A stretch of DNA of 64,000 nucleotides from Hygrocybe punicea (Eukaryota; Basidiomycota; Agaricomycetes; Agaricales; Hygrophoraceae): assembly GCA_963556145.1 (NCBI GenBank), contig OY744466.1, forward strand, positions 4,588,001-4,652,000, given 5' to 3'. How positions within the stretch are numbered: the stretch's first letter is position 1; each line of letters opens with the position of its first letter. Both the position numbers and the translations under genes were made by a program. Positions 1-11,683 of this stretch are shown here, piece by piece. Below the pieces are notes generated by a model that was given only the letters and a program-made list of their open reading frames with translations, was not told where the DNA came from and ran no database searches.

Positions 1-333
1 AATGTGGTGGGTACCCGCCGATAACGGGTACGGTGTGCGAGGTTCCTGGCACCAGTGCCCAGGTCCCCGCCCCCCTGGCCAACACCTTGCAAGTACGCAA
101 CCCCAACGTCAATTGACGTTGGGCTGCATTCGCGAGGTTGCAGGGGGTGCGAGACCTCACCGGTGACACCTCACCAGCACCCCACCACATTGTGGTGGGA
201 TACCCCCGGGTAACTAGGCGTACCCGGACCCGTACCCACCAGAACCCGTACCCATCGCCACGAATACAGGTAAAGCCAGGTACGGGTACGGGTACACCCA
301 GTTGTACCCGGGGGTTACCCGTGCCATTAACTA
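1..333. mobile_element. Right end of a hAT-like element, cut by the window start
   Basis: The stretch is packed with GGGTAC/GTACCC motifs like the subterminal repeats of hAT elements. It ends at 333 with CCATTAACTA, read on the minus strand as TAGTTAATGG, close to the TAGTGATGG terminus of the complete hAT at 45093-49620. A coding frame of the neighbouring gene remnant runs up to this point, so the element seems to have landed in that gene. Bases 334-341 (CTTGAGCC) would be the target duplication, but the other end is outside the window. A perfect 22-bp palindrome centred on CAATTG lies at 102-123, and CCCACCAC/GTGGTGGG forms a second hairpin near 180-200. No transposase is visible here. Confidence 0.5.
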
Positions 334-1328
334 CTTGAGCCTGTGTGACTTCAGCTTCAGGCACAGCCACAGGAGCTGCCGCAGCAGTGTCGGTTGCCTC
401 AAGCACTTTCTTGGAGGCTCTTTTGAGGGCAAGTGAAGCCTTGAACATCGGAGAAGCAATGGGGACCTTTTCGTACGTAGCTGTGTCTGCTTTGATCACT
501 TGTGCCCAAACAAGAAGTCGAGGACGTTCAAGATGGAAATGGAGATCCGAGGCACGGTGGTGGAAACAAGGAAGGTCAGGGTGAAGGTCGCAGAGACCAG
601 GAGGGTACTTCTCTTGGAGGTTGCAGACAATCTCCTCGAGAGCGTCGTCGAGCCATTGCTGTAGTAAAATTAGTTCGTGTATTCATGTTTTTTCGTATGG
701 ATACATACACGCTTTGGGGTACCACCTTCTTCAAGATCAGATCCATAATCATCAGCGGCAGTAGCCACTGCTGTCATGTTGGGATTCCATGGTAATACAG
801 ATGTCGTGCGATTTGGAACAGGAGCCTGTGTCTGCAGGATGACATAGGCATCGGCTTTGCCTTTGACTTTCTTCATCATGGATGTGAACCCGGTGATATT
901 TTGGAGGGGCAGCCATGGACTGCTGGCAGGCTTGAGCCAGTGCCATTTGAACGTGTTGACAGGAAGGCTTGCTGGCAAGACTTTGAGTAGATCCGCAACA
1001 ATTTGTAAAAACGGATCCCATTCAATGGAGTCGCTGACATTGACTGGCCCACAATTTATGACCTCTGGTTTGCCAGTTTTTGTCTTTTTATTGCCGAGAC
1101 GAACTCGCTTTGGAGCGGTGATGACTGCGACGAGAAGTTCGAAGACGGAAACAGGGGTATCTTCTGTACGTGCAGGAGTGGTGTTCTGGGTAGTACGAGG
1201 AATATTTACAGAAGAATTAGAAGCAGGAGCAGTAGCCTGGTAAGCAGGAGGGGGGTTGGCAATTGGGGGCATGAGGAAATGCAAAACGGCAATGGCCGGA
1301 TTGCTTGCCAGTATTTTTTTTTTTCTCG
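334..1328 (-). pseudogene. Repeat-associated agaricomycete hypothetical protein, both ends truncated
   Basis: Two exons are visible on the minus strand. The first runs from about 1328 to 709, the second from 658 to about 334, with a 50-nt intron (donor GTATGT, acceptor TACAG) joined in phase 0. The protein has a VLHF-like start region, a WHWLKPASSP segment and a second exon with CDLHPDL and CFHHRASDLHFHL, a probable Cys/His metal site. I recognise this as a multicopy family of unknown function in agaricomycete genomes. No ATG is found before an in-frame TAG at 1329-1331, and the C-terminus runs into the hAT-like end at 333. It is therefore a fragment, probably not functional. No role is assigned. 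Confidence 0.55.
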
Positions 1329-1357
1329 CTAACTGACAAGGTTTATGAAATACGCTG

Positions 1358-3647
1358 TAACTAATAAGCTTGTAGAACGACCCGTGATTAACAAACTAGT
1401 TAGCTTAAAAGCTATGAATTCCCACACACTGCCAATAATTACATGAATAGCGAGAGATATATCCTCAAATGGTAGAGTGCTCAGAACACAACTCAGAGGC
1501 ATTAGATAGTATTCTAAATATAGTAACATTGAGCGCCGATGGGCTCAGACTGTCCCATCACCATTGCCATGGCCCCACCCATCACTCACAGGCACGCGCA
1601 CTTGTCGTTGTCGACGATGAGCTTGACTAATGCCTTATCCCACCATTTCTTTTTGTAGATTTTAGTATATATCATGTATTACTGCAACTACATAGTGTCT
1701 ATGGACTGAAAAAACGCGAAATAAAAGAGATATAAAAGGAGTAAACATAGGGGGATACATGGGGTGCTGGCACTGAACTGGGGGGTGCTCACCTTCACAG
1801 AGGGGTCGGAGTAGGTCTAGTCTTGAAGGAGAAGGATGCTGGAGGGTGAGTGATGGGAGGGATGGATGCTGGAGGGCGGGGAAGGGTGCCTAGAGGTAGG
1901 GGTGGATGTGGGTGGCAGTGAAGGGGCGGGGAAGCATGGTGGATGATGGAAAATGCGAGGTAGTAAATGGGGGAGGGTTCCCAGCCCAAAAAGAGCAGCG
2001 GGAAGGGGTAAATACATGGAGGAAAAACAGGAGGGGGGTGGATGCTTACCTGCGCCATTGAGGCCCCCCCCCCATGGCTCTCCCTTTATTCCACCGTTAA
2101 TAGAAACACTGGAGATGTCATCTTCGACATCCCCAGTGGCCCCATTGTGGCTTTCGCCATCCTGATCAGTCCTGTCGTTGAGTTGTGTGAGGGTGGTGAT
2201 GGTGGTGGTTGCGGCAACAATATCTCGACGACGACGATGCCATTGATGACTCCATCGCCGTGGGCAACCCTCCACATCATCTTCATCGCCTTCATCACTA
2301 TGCGCCCTGTCCGCCACCGCTAGTTCCGATGTTCGAGCCCATTGGTTGAAAAACGGCAGGGGTGCTCCTACTTGGTTTTGAGGGTGTGCAGGGGGGCATA
2401 CTTGGTGCAAATCATCCTTGTCATCCTCGTAGTCCTCGTTCCTGTTGTTGCTGAGGTGGTGGAGGGTGGCAGTGTGGCAAAACGGGGGGGTGATGGTGGT
2501 CAAAGGCTGAAAGGCCTGTGTTCAGTCACATGTGCTTTACCACCACCCACTTGCCTTCCAACTCGTCTCCCGCCACACTCCCACTCCCCACCACCTCGAC
2601 AACAATGAAAATGGAGATGGCAATGACAACGGCGACGATTCGCACCAAGATTGCCACCCTGGACATCCTCCAAACTACAGAGCATCACGCCCAATTTTTT
2701 CAACCATCAGCCTTGATTGTCAGAACCAGCGGCAGCGGGATGGGTGCAAAGTCACAGCAACGATGAAGGTAACATGGAGGGTTGCCCATGGTGATGGTGT
2801 GCTCAACAGTGGTGGTGTTGTCGAGATATCACCACCACAACCATTAGTGCCACCACCCTCACGCAACTCAATGGCGCGACCAATCTGGACCGTGAAAACA
2901 ACGGCAGGGATGATGGGGACGTCCAAGGTGACGTCTCCATTGGATTTGGATCATGGGGAGGGCCATGGGGGGGCCCAAGGGCAAAGGTGAGTACCCACCC
3001 CCCCCTCCTGCCTTTTCCCCACATACTCACCCCTTCCCGCCGCTCATTCGGAGCCAGATGCCCTCCACCATCCATCCCCTTTCCATTTCACCCATCTGCC
3101 TCGCATCCCTAACCTTTCCTCACCACGCATTGCCACCCCCCACGCCATGCACCCTTCCCCACCCCCATCATCCATCCCACCCCTCACTCACCCTCCAGCG
3201 CCCTTCGCTATCAATTTAAGACCCCATCCGGCACCTCTGCAAAGGTGAGTACCCACCAGTTCGTCGGCGGCGCCCCAGGTATCCTTATTTTTTACTTCTT
3301 TTATTTCTCTTTTATTTTGTTTATTTTCATGTATATTAGTCTATATACAACATGTAGAGCAATATATCTATGATATGTAAAAAAATCCGCAAGAAAATAT
3401 AGCAGGGACAGGGAAATAGTTGTGCTCAACGTTGACGACAATGAGCATGCATGCCGTTGCCATGGCCCCACCCATCACTTACTATATTTGGAATACTATC
3501 TAATGCCTCTGAGTCGTGTTCTGAGCACTCTACCATTTGAGGATATATCTCTCGCTATTCATGTAATTATTGGCAGTGTGTGGGAATTCATAGCTTTTAA
3601 GCTAACTAGTTTGTTAATCACAGGTCGTTCTACAAGCTTATTAGTTA
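1358..3647. mobile_element. 2.3 kb foldback (giant inverted-repeat) element
   Basis: The outer arms 1358-1526 and 3479-3647 are about 169-bp inverted repeats differing at only a few bases. The symmetry continues inward. The purine-rich tract at 1790-2045 mirrors the pyrimidine-rich tract at 3000-3225, and both halves read WRVAHGDGV on opposite strands (near 2280 minus and 2785 plus). The apex is near 2520. Inner arms are strongly diverged, outer arms are not. The segment TTGCCATGGCCCCACCCATC occurs in direct orientation at 1564 and 3457, breaking the symmetry. No transposase and no convincing target duplication were found. Splice-donor-like AGGTGAGY or AGGTAAGC lie near 1793 and 2047 (minus strand) and 2987 and 3243 (plus strand). 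Confidence 0.75.
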
Positions 3648-3728
3648 AGTATAACGTGATGTCAAGGTGAATTAAACTAACCCATCCAAGTCATGATGGC
3701 CAAATGAGGAAATTGGAGCTCCGACCAG

Positions 3729-4012
3729 AGTTAGCCCGAATCTGTAGAGTGTACATCAGCAAAACAGCCTTTTTGCTGTAGAATGTATAGATAAATGGCA
3801 AGTGAACATAGAGGCTATAGACACTCATAGACACTCATAGACACTTGGCTTAAATTGTCAAGTGCTACATAGAGCTACATAGAGCTGTACAGCTCTAGAA
3901 AGTATAAGAAGTAGTCTATGAGTCTATGCTCTATGGGCATCTGCACAGGTCTGCCATGTACTGTTTTGCTGATGGCTGTTTTGCTGATGTAGCTTCCACA
4001 GATTCTCTAACC
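3729..4012. mobile_element. Small MITE with about 32-bp terminal inverted repeats
   Basis: GAATCTGT...TACATCAGCAAAACAGCC at 3738-3769 is inverted at 3974-4005, with a short mismatched block in the middle. The flanks GTTAG/CTAAC may extend the repeats. The interior has short direct repeats (AGACACTCAT and CTACATAGAG). It has no coding capacity. The superfamily is not determined. Confidence 0.55.
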
Positions 4013-4442
4013 ATTGCAATGTAGATTTTTGTGAAAACTTTGACTGGAACAATAATTACTCTTGAGACAGAGTCTTCTGATACTATTCAAACTGTCAAAA
4101 CCAATTATATACTCCTCGGACATGACCCCCATGTCCAGACACACACCTCATTTGGACACACACCTATATATAGTATCGGGTGCACAGGCTAGCCTGTGCA
4201 CATGAGAATAGGTTGTGATGGTTGGGTTGGTTCTGGGAGAGGGTGTGGAATTGGTGCAGGCATATGAGGCAATTGTACTGACAAATATGGAAGATGATCT
4301 TTGAATCATTTAGGAAACCTGCGCTGATGGCAAGAAGAAGTTGCTGGGATTTGAAATTCTATATCATCTACATTGACCTCAGGAGGTGGCACTTCATCAA
4401 TTATCTATGTTGCAATATATCAACGACTTGAGTTTGTCCAAG
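4013..4442. other. Gene-free stretch
   Basis: AT-rich sequence with no coherent reading frame. It contains a short GGACATG...CATGTCC inverted pair near 4118 and two GGACACACACCT-like repeats near 4137-4167. Confidence 0.4.
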
Positions 4443-4811
4443 TCAAGGAGCACAACATACCTCAGAGCTCCCAGATGAAGCCTGAAACTCTTGGGCAACA
4501 TCTTCTGCCTGCCGGTGTGCTATTTTTGCTACATGTTTATGTTCCAGATGGTCTTCATGTCCCTGGAGAAGCTGTGTAATCCTTTGGCAGGCATTTGAAC
4601 ACGTATTCTGATGTTTAGTGAGTCCCTGGTTGTTTTTGAATTGCCATTTGCATGAAGAACAGACCAAGGCCAAGAAAATGAAGAGAAAGAACCAAATTTT
4701 GCAAGTCATCCCTATGCTTTGGTGCACAGAGACTGGGGCACAGAGACTCAGACACAACCATGCTTTTGCATCACATGACTTAGACACATCAACCATATGA
4801 CATGATATCAT
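4443..4811 (-). pseudogene. Zinc-finger N-terminal fragment of a Plavaka-like transposase
   Basis: An open frame contains a CSSCKWQF...GLTKHQNTC motif, a C2HC/C2H2-type finger. Agaricomycete Plavaka (CACTA-related) transposases begin with this kind of finger, and a second copy with the same layout (CSCGRAFTQPGSLRNHQKSC) lies at 6765-7010. Nothing downstream on the same strand continues the transposase, so this is an isolated piece. The upstream part of the frame is hydrophobic and may be an intron read-through. Assignment rests on the finger pattern only. Confidence 0.4.
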
Positions 4812-4919
4812 CTGCCTCAGAAGTAAAGCAAAGATATCTTAACATATCGTCTATCACATCTCTTACTTTAACCCCCATCATCTCCCATATCTCTTACCTT
4901 AGCCCTTATTTCCTTCCAA

Positions 4920-5057
4920 ATGGCTCATCAGGCCCCCCAACCTGATGATGATGAACTTGAAGGTACTCCAGAGCCAGAATTGAGGTCTCCATCATGGAAT
5001 CACAAGCACTCTCTGTTCCATGCTCTGGATTCCAAGAGTAAGAAGAAAGCTAAGTGA
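4920..5057 (+). CDS. Possible first exon of an unrecognised small protein
   Basis: ATG at 4920 opens a 45-codon frame, acidic in the middle and ending in SKSKKKAK. A GTGAGC donor-like site overlaps the stop region near 5053. A YAG acceptor near 5201 would continue it for about 27 codons. Composition (polar, charged) looks more like coding than spacer, but there is no recognised domain. It is weakly supported. Confidence 0.2.
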   Translation: MAHQAPQPDDDELEGTPEPELRSPSWNHKHSLFHALDSKSKKKAK

Positions 5058-5333
5058 GCATAATGATGTCTTCTTCAGAAAGATTTATCTCATTTGACAG
5101 TTATGAAAAACTACTCAGCTTGATCCATACATCAAACTCGCTTGTTGGCTTGGTCGAAGCCATGATCCCTGTATATATTTCTATTCTGTTTTCAAAATAG
5201 GTATCAAATCAGGTGACAGTGACCAGGACAGTGACTAGTGTTGCTGCCGCTTTGCTCCACTTGGTATTGGCTCAGCTTTGATGGCTTTTCTCATGGTTTG
5301 GCTTATCTTTGCTCAGCTTCTCCAAAAGAGGAT

Positions 5334-7010
5334 TCAGCTCTGCTCCAAGCAGCTGACCGAGCAGCTAAGCTGGTTGGTCATTCTCAAATTGGGAGCTTTC
5401 TGTTGTGAACACATCTGTTGATACATACAAATTGAATGGCTCGACGATGAATTTAGCAAGCCAGCAATAAAGTCTTCTGGCAGACTTGCTGTCAGATGAG
5501 TCAGTTCCTCAAGTTCTGCATCCCGACTGGTGCCCACTGTGAAATCCAAACCTCTTCCTTTCTTAAATGAGAATTTTAGCATCTGAAGAGCTTCCATCAG
5601 CTCACATGTTCACACAGGTTGCACGACGGTTTTCCCCGCCGGTATTTTGATTCGTTACCAAAGAACATGTACAGCGGCCACAGTTTGGCTTTTCTGAAGT
5701 TCATTAAGTGAGTACTGTCCAACCAGAACATTAGAGCGACAATGACGTGAGGGAGTTCACAGCCTGGTTCACCGGGAGACTCCTGCAAGGTATTATGGGC
5801 TTCGATAAATGCTGGTGAGGTGTATAATTCGCCATAGATGCGAACAGGATCCTGCCTGTTGTGAGGCTGCCAGAGGAGTTCATATGGGTCGAAGTGAAAA
5901 TGAGCGGTATCATTTTAATTAGAGAGTTTCTCCCGAATGACGGAAACCAAAGGACAATGGTGGAGATGGGTGGCCACGAAATCTCAGGGGCCAGGATGTG
6001 GTGTATAGCGGTGAAATGGTACCAATATATTTATAGGTGAGATCACCCATCCAGCATCTTCATCTACCCATTCTTTGCCACAACCTCCTTCCGCTAACTG
6101 GTGGTTGATTTTGTCCCAGTTTGTAGATCGGATTTCTGAAGGTTGAAAATCAACATCACCAACGATGTTCACCAGCTCCTCAAAGTCTGCCTGAGATTTC
6201 TGAGTGCCATGATTCCAATACCATTCACCTAAGTGGAACGAGTTCTTGTTAAGATACGGGCCATAAGTCTGGATCGGCAGTTCCGTTTCAGGACCAATGA
6301 TGTTTGACAGGCTTGAGATATCCACCTTGCTTTCAGGGTCATTAGTTGGGAATTGTTGGGAAAAATAATGTCAAAATAAACCAAATGGATTTCGAGTTGT
6401 CTCCAGCATCCTATGAAGTCTGTCAATCAACCCAGTAGGTGGACCCCAATATGATTCGGAATTACCACTTGAGTCACCAGGCAAAGAGGAGGACTCAAAT
6501 GGTTGTATTTGTGATGCATTTTGGGACGTCAAAGCTGCACTTTCCCAGCCTGCAGGAGGGAGTGCAGGAGGTGGCTGGGGGAGAACATCCTGGAGTTTTT
6601 TATCGTGCATTTCCAAACCAGGCACATGGAAACGGGAAGGAAGCTGTCTACGGCGTTTTGCAGGCCTTATTTGATCCGGCAGACCTTCACTTCTGGGGGA
6701 TGCTGCTGGGGCAGAATACTAGGCAGAACACAGTTTAGCAGGCACTGCACACACCAGCAAGGACTTATTCATTTACCTCAATAATTTGATCCTGCTCGGA
6801 GTCTGGTACAAGATGGTCATTGCTGACATCTGATTCGGTGAAGGTTTCTGTCCGTTTTCTTACTGCGATCAGTTCTTTTGCTTTGGCCAATGCATTGGAA
6901 AATCTCTTTTTACTTTTTTTGCATGACTTCTGGTGGTTCCTAAGGGAACCTGGCTGAGTAAATGCCCTTCCACAGGAGCAGACGTGGCCAAAAGGTGAAC
7001 CACGATACAT
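5334..7010 (-). pseudogene. Plavaka-like (CACTA-related) DNA transposase, 3' truncated
   Basis: The minus strand reads the parts in order. First is an N-terminal finger (CSCGRAFTQPGSLRNHQKSC, near 6980-6920). Then come a proline-rich linker ending in NPFGLF, a block with LGEWYWNHGTQKSQ (near 6230), a block ending SPGEPGCELPHVIVALMFW, and AKLWPLYMFFGNESKYRR (near 5700-5640). These are hallmark blocks of Plavaka transposases, which cut and paste DNA in the nucleus. The catalytic core that should follow is missing: after ALQMLKFSFKK near 5590 the match fades and ends near 5334. The reading frame changes between blocks, some by introns and some perhaps by indels. I read it as a dead 5' fragment. 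Confidence 0.65.
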
Positions 7011-7061
7011 CTTACAAACCTAAGAGAGGGACAGTCCATGAAAACCGTGTGTGTCAATCAA

Positions 7062-7346
7062 TTTTGTTGGAAGGTTACTCACTAATGTGAATTTGCCAGT
7101 TGAAACCTGAACTATTTTAATAATTATCCTATGACACTGCATCCAAATGCTGACAGATTATCGCACTGGCACATGCTCTAACTACAGACTACTAATAAGA
7201 TTATTATATCTGTCTAGGCTGACTCGGAAAGAGCAGAAAAAAAGTTGCTAAGTGGTAGTGTTCACTTGAAGGTCGAATTGAGGATCAAGAGGCCATGTGA
7301 AAAATGCATGAACTATTTGTAGAGAACTGCGATTGATTGACCATTT
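7062..7346. other. Gene-free stretch
   Basis: AT-rich spacer between the transposase fragment and the next remnant. No repeat or conserved signal was seen. Confidence 0.4.
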
Positions 7347-8078
7347 TTGGCAATTGGTTTGTGCACTGACTTGGACCTTTTCTTCAATCACGATAACCAT
7401 CACGATAGCCATATGGCTCAAGTTCTGGTTGCTCAGCCTGTACCGAACATTGTCCCCATCCCCCCACCGGTGATTGGGGTGCAGCCCAACTTCAGAATTC
7501 TCAATGATCATATCCAAGGGGTGGCTCAAGAGGTCGCCTTGTTGCAGAATCTGCCTGCTTTTGATATCCAACAACAACTGCAACATCTCCAGGACCAGTC
7601 AAACCTCGTTGTCGAACACCTTCAGCAATTGACAAACACAGTGAATGGTATGCAAAATGTAGTTATTGGTATGCAAAATGCAGTTATTGGTATACAACAC
7701 ACATAAGAATTCTATACTGTATTTCGAGTGCTTGCTCACTTTCCTGACCCAGACTCGATCGGCAACCGCAGCAACTATATAACTCAACTGCATCCATAGA
7801 TGCACCTCTTCTCTACCCGCAGGGAATTCAGATTTTGAACGCATTTCTGCCTACTAAAAAGGACTTAATGAATCTCACCAGTAATTTCATTGATCCCTCA
7901 AGGCCTTTCGAAAATAACTGACAAACATGGCTTTAGCTGCCAACTGCAATGCCATGCTCACGGCGCTTGGTATGGTGGTGCCTGCCCCTGGTACTCCCAT
8001 CACGGCGAGATGACAAGTTTTGATGGATTACCTTGGTACAGGAATGTGTGCCTGACCATGGACACATTTTGTATGTAG
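7347..8078 (+). pseudogene. Degenerate repeat-associated hypothetical protein
   Basis: The first exon (to about 7706) is rich in Gln, Val and Ile, with a repeated MQN(V/A)VIG unit, and looks helical or coiled-coil. After an unresolved gap, segments read KKDLMNLT, then after a 54-nt intron (CTGAC branch, TTTAG acceptor near 7935) AMLTALGMVVPAPGTP and finally VLMDYLG. That last block is common to many agaricomycete hypotheticals. A TGA interrupts the last block near 8010, and an out-of-frame segment lies between exons. The product would be a small unknown protein. Function is not inferable. Confidence 0.35.
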
Positions 8079-8079
8079 T

Positions 8080-8526
8080 TCAAATTGTAACAGTATTAGG
8101 ACAATACATGGTGTCCAGTAACATATTAAAGAATGGATAAAATACCCTTCAATTGTTATATTCCTCGCCTTTAACACCAATGGCTTTGCCGTCGTTGTTG
8201 ATGTCGGGCAAATTGATGTGGATGGTATGCCTGTAATGGAAGTCTCCTTACGCTGCTCCCTGCTGTCGTAGTCTATTATATCAAAGACAGTAGCCAGCTT
8301 TTGAAGTAAAGGCTCCTACCAAGTCATTGTCGGATGAGAAAAATGCCAACTATTTTGCAATCCGGAATGTCATAACATTTTCTCCTCCAGGACCATAATA
8401 CAAACACATTCGCACAGATCCGTTATAAAAAATAAATGGCACCAGCACAAAGCATAATAATTGACAGCCAATAATGACTGTCCATGTCGATAATAACTGT
8501 CACGATAACTACAAATTGAGGGAAAG
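8080..8526. other. Gene-free stretch
   Basis: AT-rich. It contains a direct repeat of AATAACTG around 8470-8500. No gene or element end was recognised. Confidence 0.4.
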
Positions 8527-9259
8527 CTACCGTGGGTTCATCCAGCGACCACCCATACCACGCATTTCCCTCTCCCAGGCATCAGAAATAGCAAAAACAT
8601 TGGGTGTGGGGGGCTGACGGAATGATTCCAGTTTGTTGTAGAAGGTGGTGAGGTGTGGTTCTGCCATTCTACAGAATTGTGTATTCATGAAAGCGTGATG
8701 CTGTTGGATCGAGAGGGCAACTTCTTGGCATGCAGATTTGAGGGCTCTGTTGATATGGGCCAGTGCTTGGTAGCTGGCATGTAATTGTTCAAGGCTATAT
8801 ATGTATTGGATGTGAGCCAGAAGACGCTTTATACTGTAAGCATCCTCAACGTCAAGGACAAGACCAGTCTCTGCATCAATTTCCTCCATGGGAAGAGGTG
8901 GAGCGCTGGGGTTATACTGTGGTGTAATGCCATCACAGTGCACTCAATCAATATATAAGAAATCAACTCACAACGAGACGTCGATGTTCACCCAAATGCT
9001 CATCCCAGTAATGTTTCGCAAACATTGGTGGAAGTGTGGAAGTTGATGTCAGGGATTCAACAAATTCCGGGTCTGGGGTAATGAGGGCTGGGCTGGCCGA
9101 ACGGCTCGGGATTGACTTGGGTGGAGATGGGGGAATATCATGATCATGCGACGGGTGAATACAGTGAAGCCAAGAAGTGATATCGGAGTGATTTTCAGCA
9201 GACAAGGGATAGAACTGGGAGGACTCAGAATTGCTAGAATTGCTAGTATGAGCACTCAT
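8527..9259 (-). CDS. Unrecognised two-exon protein, about 225 aa
   Basis: ATG at 9259 starts an exon (9259-8972) rich in Ser and Pro. A 55-nt intron (8971-8917, GTGAGT...CACAG) joins in phase 0 to exon 2, which ends with TAG at 8527. The splice gives EHRRLV followed by YNPSAPPLP. The second exon is strongly helical and reads through DVEDAYSIKRLLAHIQYIY and MAEPHLTTFYNKLESF, ending GGRWMNPR. No domain is recognised. There are no lesions, and codon use looks like real coding sequence. It could belong to a mobile-element-linked hypothetical family, as do its left neighbours, or be a true host gene. Confidence 0.5.
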
Positions 9260-9825
9260 CACAGAGGGCAAACAGTGAGAAACTTTGAAAGCTCATTGGA
9301 CTCGCACAATCAATATTTATGACACATCAAATTATGCATCAAACTCAGATGCCAAAGTTAAACAATCCGAGACCTCTGGAGGTGCTCAATATAGTGCTCA
9401 ATCTTAATCCCACTGGCATAGCAATTACCATAGCCTGAGGTGTTTCCTATCAAGGCCATCAACTAAATCGACAAACATCGTACATCAATTGAAGGACATG
9501 GCCGCTTTCGGAATATTAAGTGTTGCCACGGCAGGATCCAGCTCGATGAATCGGAGCCTGAAATCGCCAGTCTCTATAAAAGGCCTCCCTGAAGCATTTC
9601 AAAATCTTCTTCACTCTCTCCCCTCCTCTACCAACTAGATGTAAATAAGTTTAAAGCTGAATAAAATTATGATTTTCTACATGATTGATTTATTAAACTA
9701 CTAGTAGAAACTTTTTGTATGTGCGAGCTTCAATACTTATAGGCTTGAATGTTTCAAAGAAATGCTAACGTGTGAGCTTAGTAGTAGAGCTGGGACAGAT
9801 AGAAGTCCCCAATTTGGACTGGTGA
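9260..9825. other. Gene-free stretch
   Basis: Contains a TATAAAAGG-like box near 9577 and pyrimidine-rich CTCACTCTCTCCCCTCCTC near 9613, a typical basidiomycete promoter signature on the plus strand. No plus-strand start codon with a sensible frame follows, so this may be a relic promoter. Confidence 0.3.
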
Positions 9826-10179
9826 TTACCAGTGATTCATGAATGTGTCGTAAATCACCTCTGCTCGACGCATCCAGATAGTACGTGCCAGTTTCGGATC
9901 CAGGCAATCTGAAGTTCTGATGTGACAGTCTAGTATTTTTTGAAAGCTGCCACTGGCCTCTTTTGGGTCCATAGCTGGACCTCCCAAATTTGTGATACTT
10001 TGCATAAGTTCGTCTAAGGTCATCTTTTTTTCCCATACATTCAGCAGGAAATGCAGGGTCAAGTCCCATTGAATGTTCGTACCAGTAACAAAAGTTATCA
10101 GGGCTGTGTGTTTTAGTGATCTCCATGTTTCTTTATGGTATCCTATTGACTCTCCGAGGTATAAAATATGGCCAGTCAT
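9826..10179 (-). CDS. Unrecognised 117-aa protein
   Basis: A single open frame starts from ATG at 10179 (MTGHILYLGESIG) and ends at 9826. It is helical and mixed-charge, with WRSLKHTALITFVTG, WEKKMTLDELMQSI and RRAEVIYDTFMNHW. No domain is recognised. Its ATG lies 58 bp from the ATG of the plus-strand gene at 10238, so the two are divergent and would share a very short promoter. It may be one exon of a larger minus-strand gene, but no further exon was found. Confidence 0.4.
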   Translation of the reverse strand: MTGHILYLGESIGYHKETWRSLKHTALITFVTGTNIQWDLTLHFLLNVWEKKMTLDELMQSITNLGGPAMDPKEASGSFQKILDCHIRTSDCLDPKLARTIWMRRAEVIYDTFMNHW

Positions 10180-10237
10180 CTTGCCCTCAATTTAGCCATG
10201 CATCCACAGAACGTTCCTGCTCACAATCCAATGCCTG

Positions 10238-11683
10238 ATGCCCTCGTGTATTCCAATACCACCAGTGGGACAGTTGCCCAAATCTGATTTATCACCACTA
10301 ATCATCACTTCTCTAGACGTCGCGGGATCTGCGATCAATACCTTATTATCGCTGCCTTTGAAGGATTCTTCCTTCATGGGATCCCGCTTCACAGGCGACA
10401 GTGAGTTTTATTCCTATGATTATTTACTTCGATTCCAACAGATGAATTTGCAGAGAGCTCGGGCCCAAGCTTGGTGACTCCATCCACTGGTGTCCCGGCG
10501 TTCGAGTCTGGGACGTCTCAGTGGCCCCCGAAAATCAAGACTCTTGAGACCGAGACCACAACAACTGACCTACCATGGAACCTGCGGTCTTTTACCGCTG
10601 CTGATTGTGGGGCAGGGTCCACCTTGAGCTATTTTGCACTTCCCGGCTATGAGCCCACAAGAGGGAGAGGGTCACGTTTGCGCCGAGGTTTACTGTCTAA
10701 GCCTTCATCAAGGGGATCTGCACTGCCTCAGGCCTTAATGCCAACTACATCTGTGATGTCACAGACATCGTGCCTCCATATTATCCCCCCCCCAATTCTT
10801 GAACAAGCCACATCTCATTTTCTCATACGCGTTATAGATGAGGAATTCTTCCCTAGCCTGCAGGGGTGCGGAGATTGGCTTAAGGAATCCCTGAAGAAGA
10901 CAGGATTTGATATGTTGTTATTGGATTGTGAGTTCATATTTTAAGCTTCTACTACTTTTATACTGACTTCTGTAGCTACGTTGGAATTGGAGTATTGCCA
11001 GTATGTAAGTTATTTACATATTCTTCCCAACTAGCTAAGACTACTCAATCCTTCCAGATTCGCGGCCGCCTTGATGCATTTTATGCATATCTCCTGAGGG
11101 AAGGTGAGGCAATCATGTTCTCACAGAACCAATATTTTTATCCAGCGCTCAACAATACTCACTACCACGCCCTGCAACTCAAACTTGCAATATCTACCTA
11201 CAGCGAAAACGACTTGTATATGCATTTCTGCGACACAGTAAGTTTCTTCCCCTACCCAAACAAACTGATCTTGACGATCTTCGACAGATGGGTTTGATGG
11301 TGCACTTCATTCATCCTGGCCTAATTGAGATGGTCCGGCATATCATTGCCTATCTCCCATCGCTATTGAAAGAATCTTTGGGTCTAATGATATTCCCAGT
11401 GGCGGGAACAATCGTTAAGTTATTTCTTGCCTCCATTACACTTATATTAATTTCAACCCCCCAGTTACATTCAATCCTTCGACACTACCGCTTTGGTTTC
11501 TGTGTCAATACTGGTTCTTTCGACGAACTAGATAAACTCAAGTATCAGAGCTTGAGGGAATTGACCCTCCTGATTTGCACCTCTTTGGAAGGGGGTTCCT
11601 TACATGAGTTATGGCTCTTGATTGTTGAGAGTTTTGTACCTGAGCCTAAGTTTGTATCCCACCGTCTCAACATTCATGTATAA
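10238..11683 (+). CDS. Unrecognised six-exon protein, 400 aa
   Basis: Exons 10238-10400, 10442-10927, 10976-11004, 11058-11237, 11288-11413 and 11465-11683 join in consistent phase (1203 nt, 400 codons plus TAA). All five introns are 41-53 nt with GT...YAG ends, and exon 3 is only 29 nt. The N-terminal half is Ser/Thr/Pro-rich. The C-terminal half is folded-looking, with GDWLKESLKKTGFDMLLLD, IRGRLDAFYAYLLREGEAIM and LHELWLLIVESF. I recognise no domain, signal peptide or clear membrane span, although the segment around MVRHIIAYLPSLL is amphipathic. The absence of lesions argues for a live gene. It is divergent from the gene at 9826-10179. Confidence 0.55.
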
